Shown here: positions 52,370-59,924 of the stretch, piece after piece
How positions within the stretch are numbered: the first letter of the stretch is position 1
Layout: every line of letters begins with the position of its first letter
Assembly (NCBI RefSeq): GCF_020404845.1
Contig: NZ_JAIOJZ010000017.1
Span: 62,001 to 126,000 of the forward strand
Source: Streptomyces hyderabadensis
GTDB taxonomy: Bacteria; Actinomycetota; Actinomycetes; Streptomycetales; Streptomycetaceae
Length of the DNA: 64,000 bases
Reading direction: 5' to 3'
Translations under genes and position numbers: made by a program
Notes under the pieces: model-generated
Told to the model about the DNA's origin: nothing
The model's database searches: none
The model's input: the letters and a program-made list of their open reading frames with translations, nothing else

Positions 52370-52840
52370 GTGGCCCTGGCCGCCGCCCTCGTCAGCGCCG
52401 CCGACCTACTCCACCCCTCGACCGTCGCCGTCGGCGGCTTCGCCCAGGCCGTCCCCGGCTTCACCGACCAGGCAGCAGCCCAGCTCTCCCTGCTCGCCCG
52501 TCCGGGTGCCCTGCTCCCCCCGGTCGTACCGGCGGCCCTCGGCGCCCTCTCCTCCCTGCACGGCGCGGTCGCCCTGGCCCGGACGACGGCCACCCCTGCC
52601 CCGGACACCGCCGCCGCCCCCCCCCTGGCGGCACCCGAAGCAACAGCGAAAATCCCCAGGTCAGGCCCCCCGTGCTGGCGGCAGCCCCCCACTTCCCCCC
52701 ACCCCTCCACCTCGATCCGCTACGCTGTTCACGTCAGCGGCCAGGTCACGCAGGATGTCCGCCCGGAATACCGTGGCGATCACCAGCAGACCCCCACTGC
52801 ACGCCTTCGTAGCTCAGGGGATAGAGCACCGCTCTCCTAA
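52370..52840 (+). pseudogene. Possible remnant of a small membrane-associated protein
   Basis: The frame from CTG 52280 (overlapping the IclR TGA) reads LTPRRATAEDLIAALRNPEE ... VALAAALVSAADLLHPSTVA ... LPPVVPAALGALSSLHGAVA, with codon use like a real gene and hydrophobic helices. After about codon 110 it loses protein character and runs into tRNA-Arg, where it stops. The 3' end may have been truncated when the element integrated, or this may be a decayed gene. GTG 52370 is the first normal start. Not assigned to a family. Confidence 0.3.
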
Positions 52841-52875
52841 AGCGGGTGTCGCAGGTTCGAATCCTGCCGGGGGCA
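52803..52875 (+). tRNA. tRNA-Arg (anticodon CCT), integration site
   Basis: 73 nt. Acceptor GCCTTCG/CGGGGGC (two G-U), D stem GCTC/GAGC, anticodon stem CCGCT/AGCGG around loop CTCCTAA (anticodon CCT), T arm GCAGG-TTCGAAT-CCTGC, discriminator A. Directly followed by an integrase gene pointing toward it, so its 3' half is probably the attachment site (attL). Confidence 0.95.
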
Positions 52876-52882
52876 CATGGGA

Positions 52883-52916
52883 AAAGGGCAGCTACTGAAT
52901 CCAGTAGCTGCCCTTT
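52883..52916. terminator. Terminator between tRNA-Arg and integrase
   Basis: AAAGGGCAGCTACTG / CAGTAGCTGCCCTTT, a perfect 15-bp stem with a 4-nt loop, A-rich on one side and T-rich on the other, so functional for both convergent transcripts. Confidence 0.9.
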
Positions 52917-52946
52917 GACATCCATCTCTGACATCAACGCGGACGG

Positions 52947-54101
52947 TCATGCACGATCGGGGCGCCTCTTCCTGAGCAGCCGGTCCATGTGGCTCATGGC
53001 TTCGCGCTGCGTGTCCTGGACGACGTGGGTGTAGACGTCCATGGTGATGCTGATCTGGGAGTGGCCCAGGATCTCCATCACGACGCGGGGCGCGACTCCA
53101 GCCGCCGTGAGAAGCGTGGCGGTGCCGTGCCGCGCGTCGTGCAGCCGGATGACGCGGAGACCGGCGGACTCGGCGACGCGGGTGAAGGAGCGGTAGACAT
53201 TCCGAGGCTCGACCTGACGCCCGGTGCGAGTGGTGAAGACGTAGCCGGACTCCTGCCACTCCTCCCCTGCCTTGGCCCGTGCAGCCGCCTGCCGCATCCG
53301 GTGCCAGCGCAGGGACGCGATGCAGAGGGCGGGCAGCGGAACGGCCCGGCGACGGCGGCTCTTGGGATCGTCGTCGTAGAGGACACCGCGACGACGCTGC
53401 GTCTGCTGGCGGACGTAGAGAACGCGGCTGTCGAGGTCGAGGTCTGACCAGCGCAGGCCGATGATCTCTCCCCGGCGGAGCCCCATGGCGATGGCGAGCA
53501 CGAAGGCCGCGTAGAGCGGGTCCTTACGGGAGGCCGCGAGGAAGTCGAGCGTCTCGTCGAGGGTCCAGGGCTTCAGTTCGCGGTTGTCGGTGCGAGGCGG
53601 CTCGACCAGCTTGGCGACGTTGCGCGTGATCAGTTCCTCGCGGCAGGCGGAAGACAGCGCCGATCGCAGGACGCGGTGAGATTCCTTGGCAGTCGCCGCA
53701 GTCGTCTCCTTCTCCAGACGGACGAGGAAGCGGCGCACGTCGGCGACGCCGAGGGATTCAAGCCGCTTGGCGCCGAGCAGCGGCACGAGGTAGAGCCGGA
53801 CGTGCGCCTCGTACTTGTCGTACGTGCTGAGCTTCCGCCGAGGCTTGATGACGTTGTCCAGCCAGTACGGCAGCCACTCGGAGAGCTTGGCCGACTTGGT
53901 GGGCACGGGCACGCCCTGGTCCACTTTGGCCAGCAGCTCCCGGCGCTTGACGTCGCACTCGGCCCAGGTCTTGCCGTAGGCGAACTTGCGAGCGCGAGTG
54001 CCGTCCGGCTGAAGGACGTACACGGCGCACTGGTATCGGCCGTCCTTGCGCTTGGTGATGGTGCCGGCGCCGTTCGGATTGCGCTTGCGCGGACCAGCCA
54101 T
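52947..54101 (-). CDS. int: Site-specific tyrosine integrase
   Basis: 384 residues. N-terminal arm-binding part (GAGTITKRKDGRYQCAVYVL), SAM-like core-binding domain (about 65-150) and catalytic domain: first Arg in AMGLRRGEIIGLRW, HxxR in RLHDARHGTATLL, His in MEILGHSQISITMD, and nucleophile Tyr in VYTHV. Integrates the element into tRNA-Arg next door and, with Xis, excises it. ATG 54101 overlaps the xis stop (TGATG). Typical AICE int, last gene of the xis-int unit. Confidence 0.95.
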   Translation of the reverse strand: MAGPRKRNPNGAGTITKRKDGRYQCAVYVLQPDGTRARKFAYGKTWAECDVKRRELLAKVDQGVPVPTKSAKLSEWLPYWLDNVIKPRRKLSTYDKYEAHVRLYLVPLLGAKRLESLGVADVRRFLVRLEKETTAATAKESHRVLRSALSSACREELITRNVAKLVEPPRTDNRELKPWTLDETLDFLAASRKDPLYAAFVLAIAMGLRRGEIIGLRWSDLDLDSRVLYVRQQTQRRRGVLYDDDPKSRRRRAVPLPALCIASLRWHRMRQAAARAKAGEEWQESGYVFTTRTGRQVEPRNVYRSFTRVAESAGLRVIRLHDARHGTATLLTAAGVAPRVVMEILGHSQISITMDVYTHVVQDTQREAMSHMDRLLRKRRPDRA

Positions 54102-54295
54102 CAGGCAGCCTCCTCGATCTGGCCGAGGACGAAGTCCCGAACAGCGGCAGCAGGGATACGACGCGCCCCATCGATCTTGATCGAGACGAGTCGACGCGAG
54201 CGGATCAGGTCGTAGACCTTCGAGCGTCCGACCTTGAGACGCGCCATGACTTCCGGCACGGTCAGCAGCTCGGCGGTGGCAGTGGCGGCGGTCAT
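54101..54295 (-). CDS. xis: Excisionase (MerR/HTH_17-like)
   Basis: 64 residues. TVPEVMARLKVGRSKVYDLI and RSRRLVSIKIDGARRIPAAAVRDFV form the winged-helix excisionase fold. It bends DNA so that int recombines attL and attR. ATG 54295 overlaps the Rep stop (ATGA); its stop overlaps the int start. Coupling of rep, xis and int makes replication and excision follow one transcript. Confidence 0.92.
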   Translation of the reverse strand: MTAATATAELLTVPEVMARLKVGRSKVYDLIRSRRLVSIKIDGARRIPAAAVRDFVLGQIEEAA

Positions 54296-55692
54296 GCGGC
54301 GGCTCCTTCCAGGGCCAGTTGGTCTTGCAGTGCTTCGCGTGCGGTTTCTCGGTTGAGCTGGAGGTCCCGGGCGATGGTGGCGGCGAGGGCGGATTCACCG
54401 GGGGTGTGGCCGTGGCCGGCGTACTGCCAGTCGGTGAGGACGAGGACGGTGTCCGGCTCGCGGTCGTCCAGGGCGAGGGCGGTGTGTTCCTGGGCGGCGC
54501 GGTAGTCGGCACGTGTCTGGCGCAGGGCCCCGAGGGTGATGGAGAAGCGGCGGGACTTGGAGGAGAAGTGACCGCGGAAGCCGAGCATGTGAGCCCAGGC
54601 CCAGAGGCGCCGGTCCGGGTAGAGGCGGTCCAGGTCGCGGCATGCGGTGATGAGTCGACGGGTGTGGTCCGGGACCTGGTGGCGGTCGAGTTCCGCGAGC
54701 TCGCCGATACGGCGGTCAAGCGTGCCGGTGTTCTCGGCGGCCTTGGTGGAGTACTTGGCGACGTAGGAGGCGACGGCCTGTTCGGTGATGTCGGAGCCGT
54801 CGCCGAAGGCCTTCACCGGGCGCACGTCGAGCTGTGTGCCCCAGCGGAAGGACCGGGCCGGTTGGTCCCCTGCGGCCGGGACGGAGACGGACGTATAGGA
54901 GTGCGCCGCAGCGGCGTGGATCGCGTCGGCGAGGAGGCCGACCGTTGCCCAGGCAGGCGGGGGCGTTCCGGGCCCGTCCGGTCCGTCGAGCCGGATCACG
55001 GCGTGAAAGTGCAGGGCCCCACGCTTCTGGAATTCGGCGACCTTGCCGTAGGAGACGCGGAGTCGGTCGGCGAGTTCTCGGCGGGTGAGGCCAGCGCGGG
55101 CGGCGAGTTCGCGGCGCAGGCGGGTGGTGAAGCGCTGCCACAGCTGCCCGGCGTGGTTGTTGAACAAGACTGCGCCCGCATAGTCGTACGTCGCCGGGTC
55201 GAGGGCAGTGCCCAGTTCCCGTGCGTCCGGGGCGTGTTGGGTGCCGCAGCGGCAGGCGCCGTGATCGGGCCGGTTGTGGACCGGCCCGAAGGAGGGAGCG
55301 GTGAGCGTGGCGAACACGCGCGGGTGATCCCTCACCGTGGTGGGGACGTCTCGACGGTCGTCTCCGGCCAGGCCCGCGCGGATGAGGTGGTAGGTGTCGC
55401 CCGCGTAGGTCCAGGCGCAGGAGGGGCAGCGGGAGGCGCGGCGGTTGCCACAGGCGAGGCGGAGGCGTCCGCCGGGCTCAACGGCGGTCGTGTAGTGGTG
55501 CAGGGTCTCGCCGGTGGTCTTGTCTTTGTGGAGGGTCCAGCCGGTGAGGTGGATGGGGTCGGAGCAGCCGCCGGTGCGGCGGATCTGGTCTTCCCATCGG
55601 GTGTAGTCGGGGGCGGAGGCGACGCGGAGGAGGTCGCCGAGGGTGGTCGGGTCGAGCAGCGGGGCATGCGCGGTCGGGGCGCGGTGCGCCAT
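54292..55692 (-). CDS. repSA: Rolling-circle replication initiator (RepSA type)
   Basis: 466 residues. N-terminal zinc-like cysteines (CGNRRASRCPSC, ACRCGTQH), the HUH-type motif ALHFHAVIRLDG, and the catalytic Tyr region AVASYVAKYSTKAAENTG, as in the RepSA family of AICEs. It nicks the double-strand origin and starts rolling-circle copying of the excised element. GGAAG precedes ATG 55692. Its stop overlaps xis. The dso should be near or within this gene but is not identified. Confidence 0.93.
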   Translation of the reverse strand: MAHRAPTAHAPLLDPTTLGDLLRVASAPDYTRWEDQIRRTGGCSDPIHLTGWTLHKDKTTGETLHHYTTAVEPGGRLRLACGNRRASRCPSCAWTYAGDTYHLIRAGLAGDDRRDVPTTVRDHPRVFATLTAPSFGPVHNRPDHGACRCGTQHAPDARELGTALDPATYDYAGAVLFNNHAGQLWQRFTTRLRRELAARAGLTRRELADRLRVSYGKVAEFQKRGALHFHAVIRLDGPDGPGTPPPAWATVGLLADAIHAAAAHSYTSVSVPAAGDQPARSFRWGTQLDVRPVKAFGDGSDITEQAVASYVAKYSTKAAENTGTLDRRIGELAELDRHQVPDHTRRLITACRDLDRLYPDRRLWAWAHMLGFRGHFSSKSRRFSITLGALRQTRADYRAAQEHTALALDDREPDTVLVLTDWQYAGHGHTPGESALAATIARDLQLNRETAREALQDQLALEGAAA

Positions 55693-55781
55693 GCTGGTGG
55701 CTTCCTTCCGGTTGTGAGATCGGTTGTGGACGGCGCCCGGGCGGCGGATGCTTGGCGGTATCGAGGCCGCCCGGGGGCCGG

Positions 55782-56099
55782 TCAGCGACGCTTGGCGTCG
55801 GCCTGGATGAGGGAGCGGATCACCAGGGCGCAGACGGCGACCGAGGCGCCGGTGATGGCGACGGCCAGGAGCATCGAGACGAGAACGGCGCCGACGACCA
55901 GGACGACGGCCGTTCCGCCGCCGACGAGGGCGAGGGCGGTGCCGGGGGTGAGCTGCACCGTGGGCCGGGACGGCGCCGGAGCGACCGGAGCAGGAGGCGA
56001 GCCCGGCACACTCGGCACGACGGCGGTCGGCTCCACGACCACGGGCGGCGCGAGGTGGCCGGCGGGCGTGGGGTTGGTCGGGATCTTCGGGCGGAGCAT
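55782..56099 (-). CDS. Small membrane spread protein (Spd-like)
   Basis: 105 residues. Pro/Val-rich N-terminal half (PAGHLAPPVVVEPTAVVPSV), then two close hydrophobic segments (ALALVGGGTAVVLVVGAVLV and MLLAVAITGASVAVCALVIR), ending in a charged tail QADAKRR. GGGAG twelve bases before ATG 56099. Position between rep and tra is that of AICE spd genes, which help spread the plasmid between mycelial compartments. Confidence 0.7.
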   Translation of the reverse strand: MLRPKIPTNPTPAGHLAPPVVVEPTAVVPSVPGSPPAPVAPAPSRPTVQLTPGTALALVGGGTAVVLVVGAVLVSMLLAVAITGASVAVCALVIRSLIQADAKRR

Positions 56100-56122
56100 C
56101 GGTGTTCTCCCTTCGGGTCGTG

Positions 56123-56278
56123 CTACTTGACGAAGCCGTTGACGACGGGGGCCAGCACGCTGTCTGCGATGAGGAAGCCACCGAGGAGGAGTACGGCGAT
56201 GAGCCACCAGGGCGGGCGGATGAGCTTGACGCCGAGGTAGCCGACGGCGAGGAGCGCGAGCCAGAGCGGAACGTCCAT
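56123..56278 (-). CDS. 51-residue two-helix membrane protein (SpdD-like)
   Basis: Almost entirely two hydrophobic helices: MDVPLWLALLAVGYLGVKLI and PPWWLIAVLLLGGFLIADSV. GGAGG stands eight bases before ATG 56278, the best ribosome site of this cluster. Tiny membrane proteins of this sort occur in the spd cluster of pSAM2-type elements. Function inferred from position only. Confidence 0.65.
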   Translation of the reverse strand: MDVPLWLALLAVGYLGVKLIRPPWWLIAVLLLGGFLIADSVLAPVVNGFVK

Positions 56279-56289
56279 CGGGTGGCCTC

Positions 56290-56481
56290 CTAGCTGACGC
56301 GGCAGCGGTGGGTGCGGGCGGCGAGCTGTGCGGCGGACTGGCTGGAGTAGTCGGCGGACCAGCCGCAGCGGTCGTTGGTGCACACGGCGGCGTGCTTGGT
56401 CTGGCCCCGGCGGTCGCGGTGGGTGCCGATCTGCACGGGACCGATCCGCATGACGGAGTGGAAGAAGTCGCGGACGGGCAT
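56290..56481 (-). CDS. Mobile-element transfer protein (SpdA-like, zinc-finger-like)
   Basis: 63 residues. RIGPVQIGTHRDRRGQTKHAAVCTNDRCGWSADYSSQSAAQLAARTHRC: cysteines C-x4-C and a terminal H-x-C resemble a small zinc-binding unit, as in the mobile-element transfer proteins common in AICEs. Starts ATG 56481. Lies between the small membrane gene and the DUF2637 gene. Confidence 0.75.
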   Translation of the reverse strand: MPVRDFFHSVMRIGPVQIGTHRDRRGQTKHAAVCTNDRCGWSADYSSQSAAQLAARTHRCRVS

Positions 56482-56513
56482 GTCAGCCGGTCTCCTCTCG
56501 GGTTGCGGTCGGG

Positions 56514-57167
56514 TCAGTTGAGTTGGGCGGCGATGGCGTCGGCGAGGTGAGGCGGGACGCCGAGGCGGGCGCGGAGGGTGCCGGTATCGATCGGCGCGCC
56601 GGTGCGGGCGTGGTGGTCGTCGGCGACCTTGCGAGCGTGGTCGACGAGCGCAGCCGGGACCGGCACGGCCGTGGGCAGGGCGGGAATTTCCTCGATCTGC
56701 GGGACGACGGGAGGTTCGGTCGCCGGGCTCGGCTCAGCGGCGGCCGTATCGGGCACGGAGTCCTGAGCCGGAGTGGAGGGTGCCGGCGGAGCCGGGGCGG
56801 GGTCGGCGGGTGAGTGGGCGAGGAGGGTGCCGCCCATGAAGGCCAGGGCGGGCCAGGCCGCGACGAGGATGCGCAGCCAGGCCGGAACGTCGCCGAGGTC
56901 GAGGAGCCCGGCGGTGGCGACGTTGGCGCCGAGTGAGGCGACCAGGGCGATGACGAACCAGCACCAGGCCAGCCGGGACGGCCCATCGGCACGCAGCCGT
57001 CGCCAGGCGGCGACCAGGAGCAGGTCGACCGAGACGGGATAGGCCCAGGCTTTCCAGCCGGTCTGTCCGGCAGCGGCGGCGAGGTCGTGGAGGTGGGCGA
57101 AGGACAGCGCCCCGGCGATGACGGCTTGGACAAGTACGGCGTCGATACGGAGAGCGGGGCGGGCCAT
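56514..57167 (-). CDS. DUF2637 / SpdB-like membrane protein
   Basis: 217 residues. N-terminal half has four hydrophobic segments (VLVQAVIAGALSFAHLHDLA, AYPVSVDLLLVAAWR, WCWFVIALVASLGANVATAG, ILVAAWPALAFMGGTLLA), the DUF2637 fold; then a Pro/Ala-rich linker and a C-terminal winged helix-like stretch (RTGAPIDTGTLRARLGVPPH). ATG 57167 is favoured over GTG 57170 because AGGAG is five bases away. Such proteins belong to the spread/transfer cluster and may couple a DNA-binding tail to the membrane. Confidence 0.8.
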   Translation of the reverse strand: MARPALRIDAVLVQAVIAGALSFAHLHDLAAAAGQTGWKAWAYPVSVDLLLVAAWRRLRADGPSRLAWCWFVIALVASLGANVATAGLLDLGDVPAWLRILVAAWPALAFMGGTLLAHSPADPAPAPPAPSTPAQDSVPDTAAAEPSPATEPPVVPQIEEIPALPTAVPVPAALVDHARKVADDHHARTGAPIDTGTLRARLGVPPHLADAIAAQLN

Positions 57168-57251
57168 CACGGCTCCTTCCTGTGATCAGGCATGGCGGGG
57201 GTAGGGACCCGGCGCGAAGGGCGGTCGCGCCGACCGTGGGAGGGGAAGGTT

Positions 57252-58607
57252 TCAGGCGGTGGCGGGGGCTGTCTTGGACAGCGGCACGCGGGCCGAGGGC
57301 AGCGGAGCGACCGCAGGCCGGAAGGGCGCGAGGCCGGGCAGCTCGGGGGTGCGGTCGGCGTGCTTGTTGCAGACGTTCACGGCCTGGCGCAGCGTGGTGT
57401 GCGGGGCGCGGATGCGGTGCCAGCCGCCGGTGGAGTCCCCGGCGATGGCGATGCCGCGCGTTTCGGCTGGGATCTGGATGGCGGCGAGGACGGCGTCCGG
57501 GGCGATGTCGCCGAAGGCCATGTTCGCGGACGTCTCGTCGTTGACGCGGTGGGCGGTGCGGCCGGTGAGCTGGGCGCGGAGCATGGTGATGCCCTTGCCG
57601 AGTTCGGATCCGAAGCGCTGCCCGCAGATCTCCAGGTAGACGCCGGCCGCGCGACCGAGCTGGGCGAGACGGACCAGGGCAGTGATGATCCGGTCCCGGC
57701 GCTTCTCTTCCTCCTTGCTGGCGAAGAGCGCGAGTTCGGCGACCTCGTCGACCAGGACGACGACCGGCACCGGCCGCAGGTCCTCGGGCAGGTCCCAGAT
57801 GTCGGCGGCGATCTCCGCATCCGGCACGGCAACGCTGATCCGCTGTTCGGCGCGGATGAGCTGGTACACGTCCTGCATGTGGGACATCAGCGCCTCCAGC
57901 AGTTCCAGCGCGGTGTCGGGGTTGTCGGCGAGCGCGGAGAACCGGCGGGCCAGCGGGAACAGCTCGACCCCTTGCTTGCAGTCGATGCCGACCAGCGCGA
58001 CGTGCTGCGGGGCGAGCCCGGCGACGAGGTTGCGTTGATAGACGGACTTGCCGGACTCCGTAGCGCCGAGGGTCAGACCGTGCGGGACGGCGCGGTAGTC
58101 GCGGTAGTGCACCGAGCCGTCCTCCCGCAGCGCGACCGGAACACGCATCGGCCGGGTGTCGGTCTTGGCCGGCATCTGCACCCGCTTGAGCACGTCGTAG
58201 CCGGTCATCCGGATCTCGACCACACCGGAGCGCAGCTCACGGGAGGTGACGCCGTACATCCCGAAGGAATGGCGCAGCCGGTCCGAAGCGGCGGCGACGT
58301 CGAAGGCGTCCTGTCCCGGCCGGAGTTTGAGCCGGAGGACCAGGCCGGTGTGGGTGGGCCGCAGCCGCAGAATGCGCGGCGCGCGGGACTCCGGCGCCGG
58401 GCGATTGGTCATCCGGGCCAGCATGAGGCGCCAGCGCGAGGGCGGGACCGTCAGCCCGCAGGCCTCCATGACGGAGGCGTAGCGGACCAGGACGCGCACG
58501 ACAGCGAAGGTGACCCCGAAGGTCATCCAGTACCAGGCGGGACGCCGCCACCGCAGGAGACCCGCAGCGGCGACGACCACCAGCAGTAAGACCGTCGGCC
58601 ACGTCAT
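57252..58607 (-). CDS. traSA: FtsK/SpoIIIE-type conjugal DNA translocase (Tra)
   Basis: 451 residues. One or two N-terminal membrane helices (LLLVVVAAAGLLRWRRPAWY), Walker A GATESGKSV at about 180, Walker B VVVLVDEVAEL at about 265, and RAAGVYLEICGQRFGSELG. Actinomycete elements use such a single FtsK-like hexamer to transfer double-stranded DNA between hyphae. ATG 58607 is 4 bp after the SCO3933-like gene; the two are surely co-transcribed from the operator region at 58997. Confidence 0.93.
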   Translation of the reverse strand: MTWPTVLLLVVVAAAGLLRWRRPAWYWMTFGVTFAVVRVLVRYASVMEACGLTVPPSRWRLMLARMTNRPAPESRAPRILRLRPTHTGLVLRLKLRPGQDAFDVAAASDRLRHSFGMYGVTSRELRSGVVEIRMTGYDVLKRVQMPAKTDTRPMRVPVALREDGSVHYRDYRAVPHGLTLGATESGKSVYQRNLVAGLAPQHVALVGIDCKQGVELFPLARRFSALADNPDTALELLEALMSHMQDVYQLIRAEQRISVAVPDAEIAADIWDLPEDLRPVPVVVLVDEVAELALFASKEEEKRRDRIITALVRLAQLGRAAGVYLEICGQRFGSELGKGITMLRAQLTGRTAHRVNDETSANMAFGDIAPDAVLAAIQIPAETRGIAIAGDSTGGWHRIRAPHTTLRQAVNVCNKHADRTPELPGLAPFRPAVAPLPSARVPLSKTAPATA

Positions 58608-58610
58608 GGC

Positions 58611-58967
58611 TCAGGCCGCCTTCGAGCCCGTGCCCGTGGTGGCCAGCGAGGTAACGGCGACCGCGCGGAAGGCGATGCCGTGCCGCTTCTGGCCGTTGAA
58701 CTCGTTCTCCCACGGCCGGGCGACCAGCCCCGTGAGCGCGGCCGGGGTGCCCATGGTCAGGTCCCCGGAGATGCCGGTCTCCGGGACGGTCACGGACAGG
58801 ATCTCGACTTCGTCGTTGGCCGCGAACATCACGTCCACGGTCATCAGCTTCGCGCCGGTCTCGGCGTCGGTGGCGATCTCGCCGGTACGGCGGTCACGCA
58901 CCTTGGGCTGCGGGGTCTTGGCGACCATCACGGTCGCGGCGGAGGTGTCGACGGGGATCTGACGCAC
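58611..58967 (-). CDS. SCO3933-family protein of the transfer operon
   Basis: 118 residues. Starts RQIPVDTSAATVMVAKTPQP and continues KVRDRRTGEIATDAETGAKL ... EILSVTVPETGI; no membrane segment. It resembles the SCO3933 family found directly upstream of tra in pSAM2-like elements; a role as accessory transfer or regulatory factor is assumed. It is the first gene of the tra operon, behind the repeated operators at 58997-59056. Confidence 0.75.
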   Translation of the reverse strand: MRQIPVDTSAATVMVAKTPQPKVRDRRTGEIATDAETGAKLMTVDVMFAANDEVEILSVTVPETGISGDLTMGTPAALTGLVARPWENEFNGQKRHGIAFRAVAVTSLATTGTGSKAA

Positions 58968-58996
58968 AGAACACTCCTCTACAGGTGCTGAACTCC

Positions 58997-59056
58997 GTCA
59001 CTCATGTATATGAGTGACATGAAGAAGAGTGCACCACTCCTGTACATGAGTCAACC
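58997..59056. promoter_or_regulatory. Two operator-like sites before the transfer operon
   Basis: Site 1: GTCACTCAT-GTAT-ATGAGTGAC (58997-59018), perfect 9-bp arms. Site 2: CTCCTGTACATGAGTCAACC (59037-59056), related (ACTC-N8-GAGT) and identical over 20 bp to the site at 59905-59924. They lie upstream of the SCO3933-like/tra genes. Confidence 0.7.
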
Positions 59057-59085
59057 CGCCGCGACATCGAAGTCACGACGGGTTG
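59052..59085 (-). terminator. Terminator hairpin after the GntR gene
   Basis: CAACCCGCCG and CGACGGGTTG pair with one mismatch around a 14-nt loop, just downstream of the GntR stop (59104). Overlaps operator site 2. Confidence 0.5.
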
Positions 59086-59103
59086 CAGGAAGTTGAGCGA
59101 GCG

Positions 59104-59883
59104 TCAGTCGTCGGCTGGGATCCGATACTCGAAAACGAACTGATCAGCAGCCATGAGCGTGTCGCAGACCTCCACCACGACCCCGGCCGTCGTACGGGCC
59201 TCCCGGACCAGGTGAACCACCGGCGCACCTGGACTCAGCGCCAGCTCGGAGGCTTCCGCTTTGGAGGCCGGCCGCGCTTGCAGCGTCTCGACGAACTCCG
59301 CGAACTCATGCCCATGGTCTTCGAGCCGGGCATAGATGCCACCGCCGCCGGGGTTCTCGGCGAACAGCTCCGGGATGTCCTTGACGACGTCCCACGGGAG
59401 GTAGGAGGAGGCGGTCTCGACCGGGGTGCCGTTGCGGAAGTAGAGGCGCCGCCGGGCCAGCACCTGAGTGCCGGCGGGGACACCGAGCCGCTGAGCGGCA
59501 TCCGCGGGAGCCTCCATGGGGCCGATGTAGAGGACGCTCACCTTGGCCGTGGCGCCGGACTGTGCGGACTCCGCGAGGTACGCGGCCTTGCCCCCCTGGC
59601 GGAGCGAGCGCCGGAAACGGTCGGAGGAACGGTGCCGCACAGGCGGCCGGTCCTTCACGATCGAGCCCTTGCCGTGCCGGGTCTCCACGAGCCCGCTCGC
59701 CCGCACCTCGACCATGGCCTTGCGGATCGTGCCCCCGGACACGCCATAGCGGTCCACCAGCTCCGATTCACTCGGCACCATGTCACCGGGCTTGAGCACA
59801 CCCGCCCGGATCTGCTGCACGATCTCGTCCGCGATCTGCACGTACCGAGGCCCGGACCTGCCCCCCTCTACCGCAGTTCCCAT
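59104..59883 (-). CDS. GntR/HutC-family repressor (KorSA-like)
   Basis: 259 residues. GntR winged HTH at about 12-80 (YVQIADEIVQQIRAGVLKPG, PSESELVDRYGVSGGTIRKA, SGLVETRHGKGSIV) and a UTRA ligand domain (SVLYIGPMEAPADAAQRLGV ... YLPWDVVKDIPELF ... VVHLVREARTTAGVVVEV). By position and type it corresponds to KorSA of pSAM2, which represses the transfer and activator genes. ATG 59883. Operator-like repeats stand both before it (59905) and before the operon it precedes (58997-59056), indicating autoregulation plus control of tra. Confidence 0.9.
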   Translation of the reverse strand: MGTAVEGGRSGPRYVQIADEIVQQIRAGVLKPGDMVPSESELVDRYGVSGGTIRKAMVEVRASGLVETRHGKGSIVKDRPPVRHRSSDRFRRSLRQGGKAAYLAESAQSGATAKVSVLYIGPMEAPADAAQRLGVPAGTQVLARRRLYFRNGTPVETASSYLPWDVVKDIPELFAENPGGGGIYARLEDHGHEFAEFVETLQARPASKAEASELALSPGAPVVHLVREARTTAGVVVEVCDTLMAADQFVFEYRIPADD

Positions 59884-59904
59884 AGTCCTTCTCTGCCTCC
59901 TATG

Positions 59905-59924
59905 CTCCTGTACATGAGTCAACC
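59905..59924. promoter_or_regulatory. Operator-like site in the GntR/Nudix intergenic region
   Basis: CTCCTGTACATGAGTCAACC, an exact 20-bp copy of the site at 59037-59056. It covers the Nudix start codon (ATG 59914) and lies 22 bp upstream of the GntR start. Confidence 0.75.

Noticed and set aside
54319-56130. A 603-codon open frame opposite rep
   Set aside because: Low-information Gly/Val/Glu sequence; rep, xis and spd genes on the minus strand explain the region.
58611-58967. Single-strand-binding-like or RepSA accessory role for the 118-residue protein
   Set aside because: Beta-rich look is suggestive, but position before tra and similarity to the SCO3933 type fit better; no SSB motif seen.
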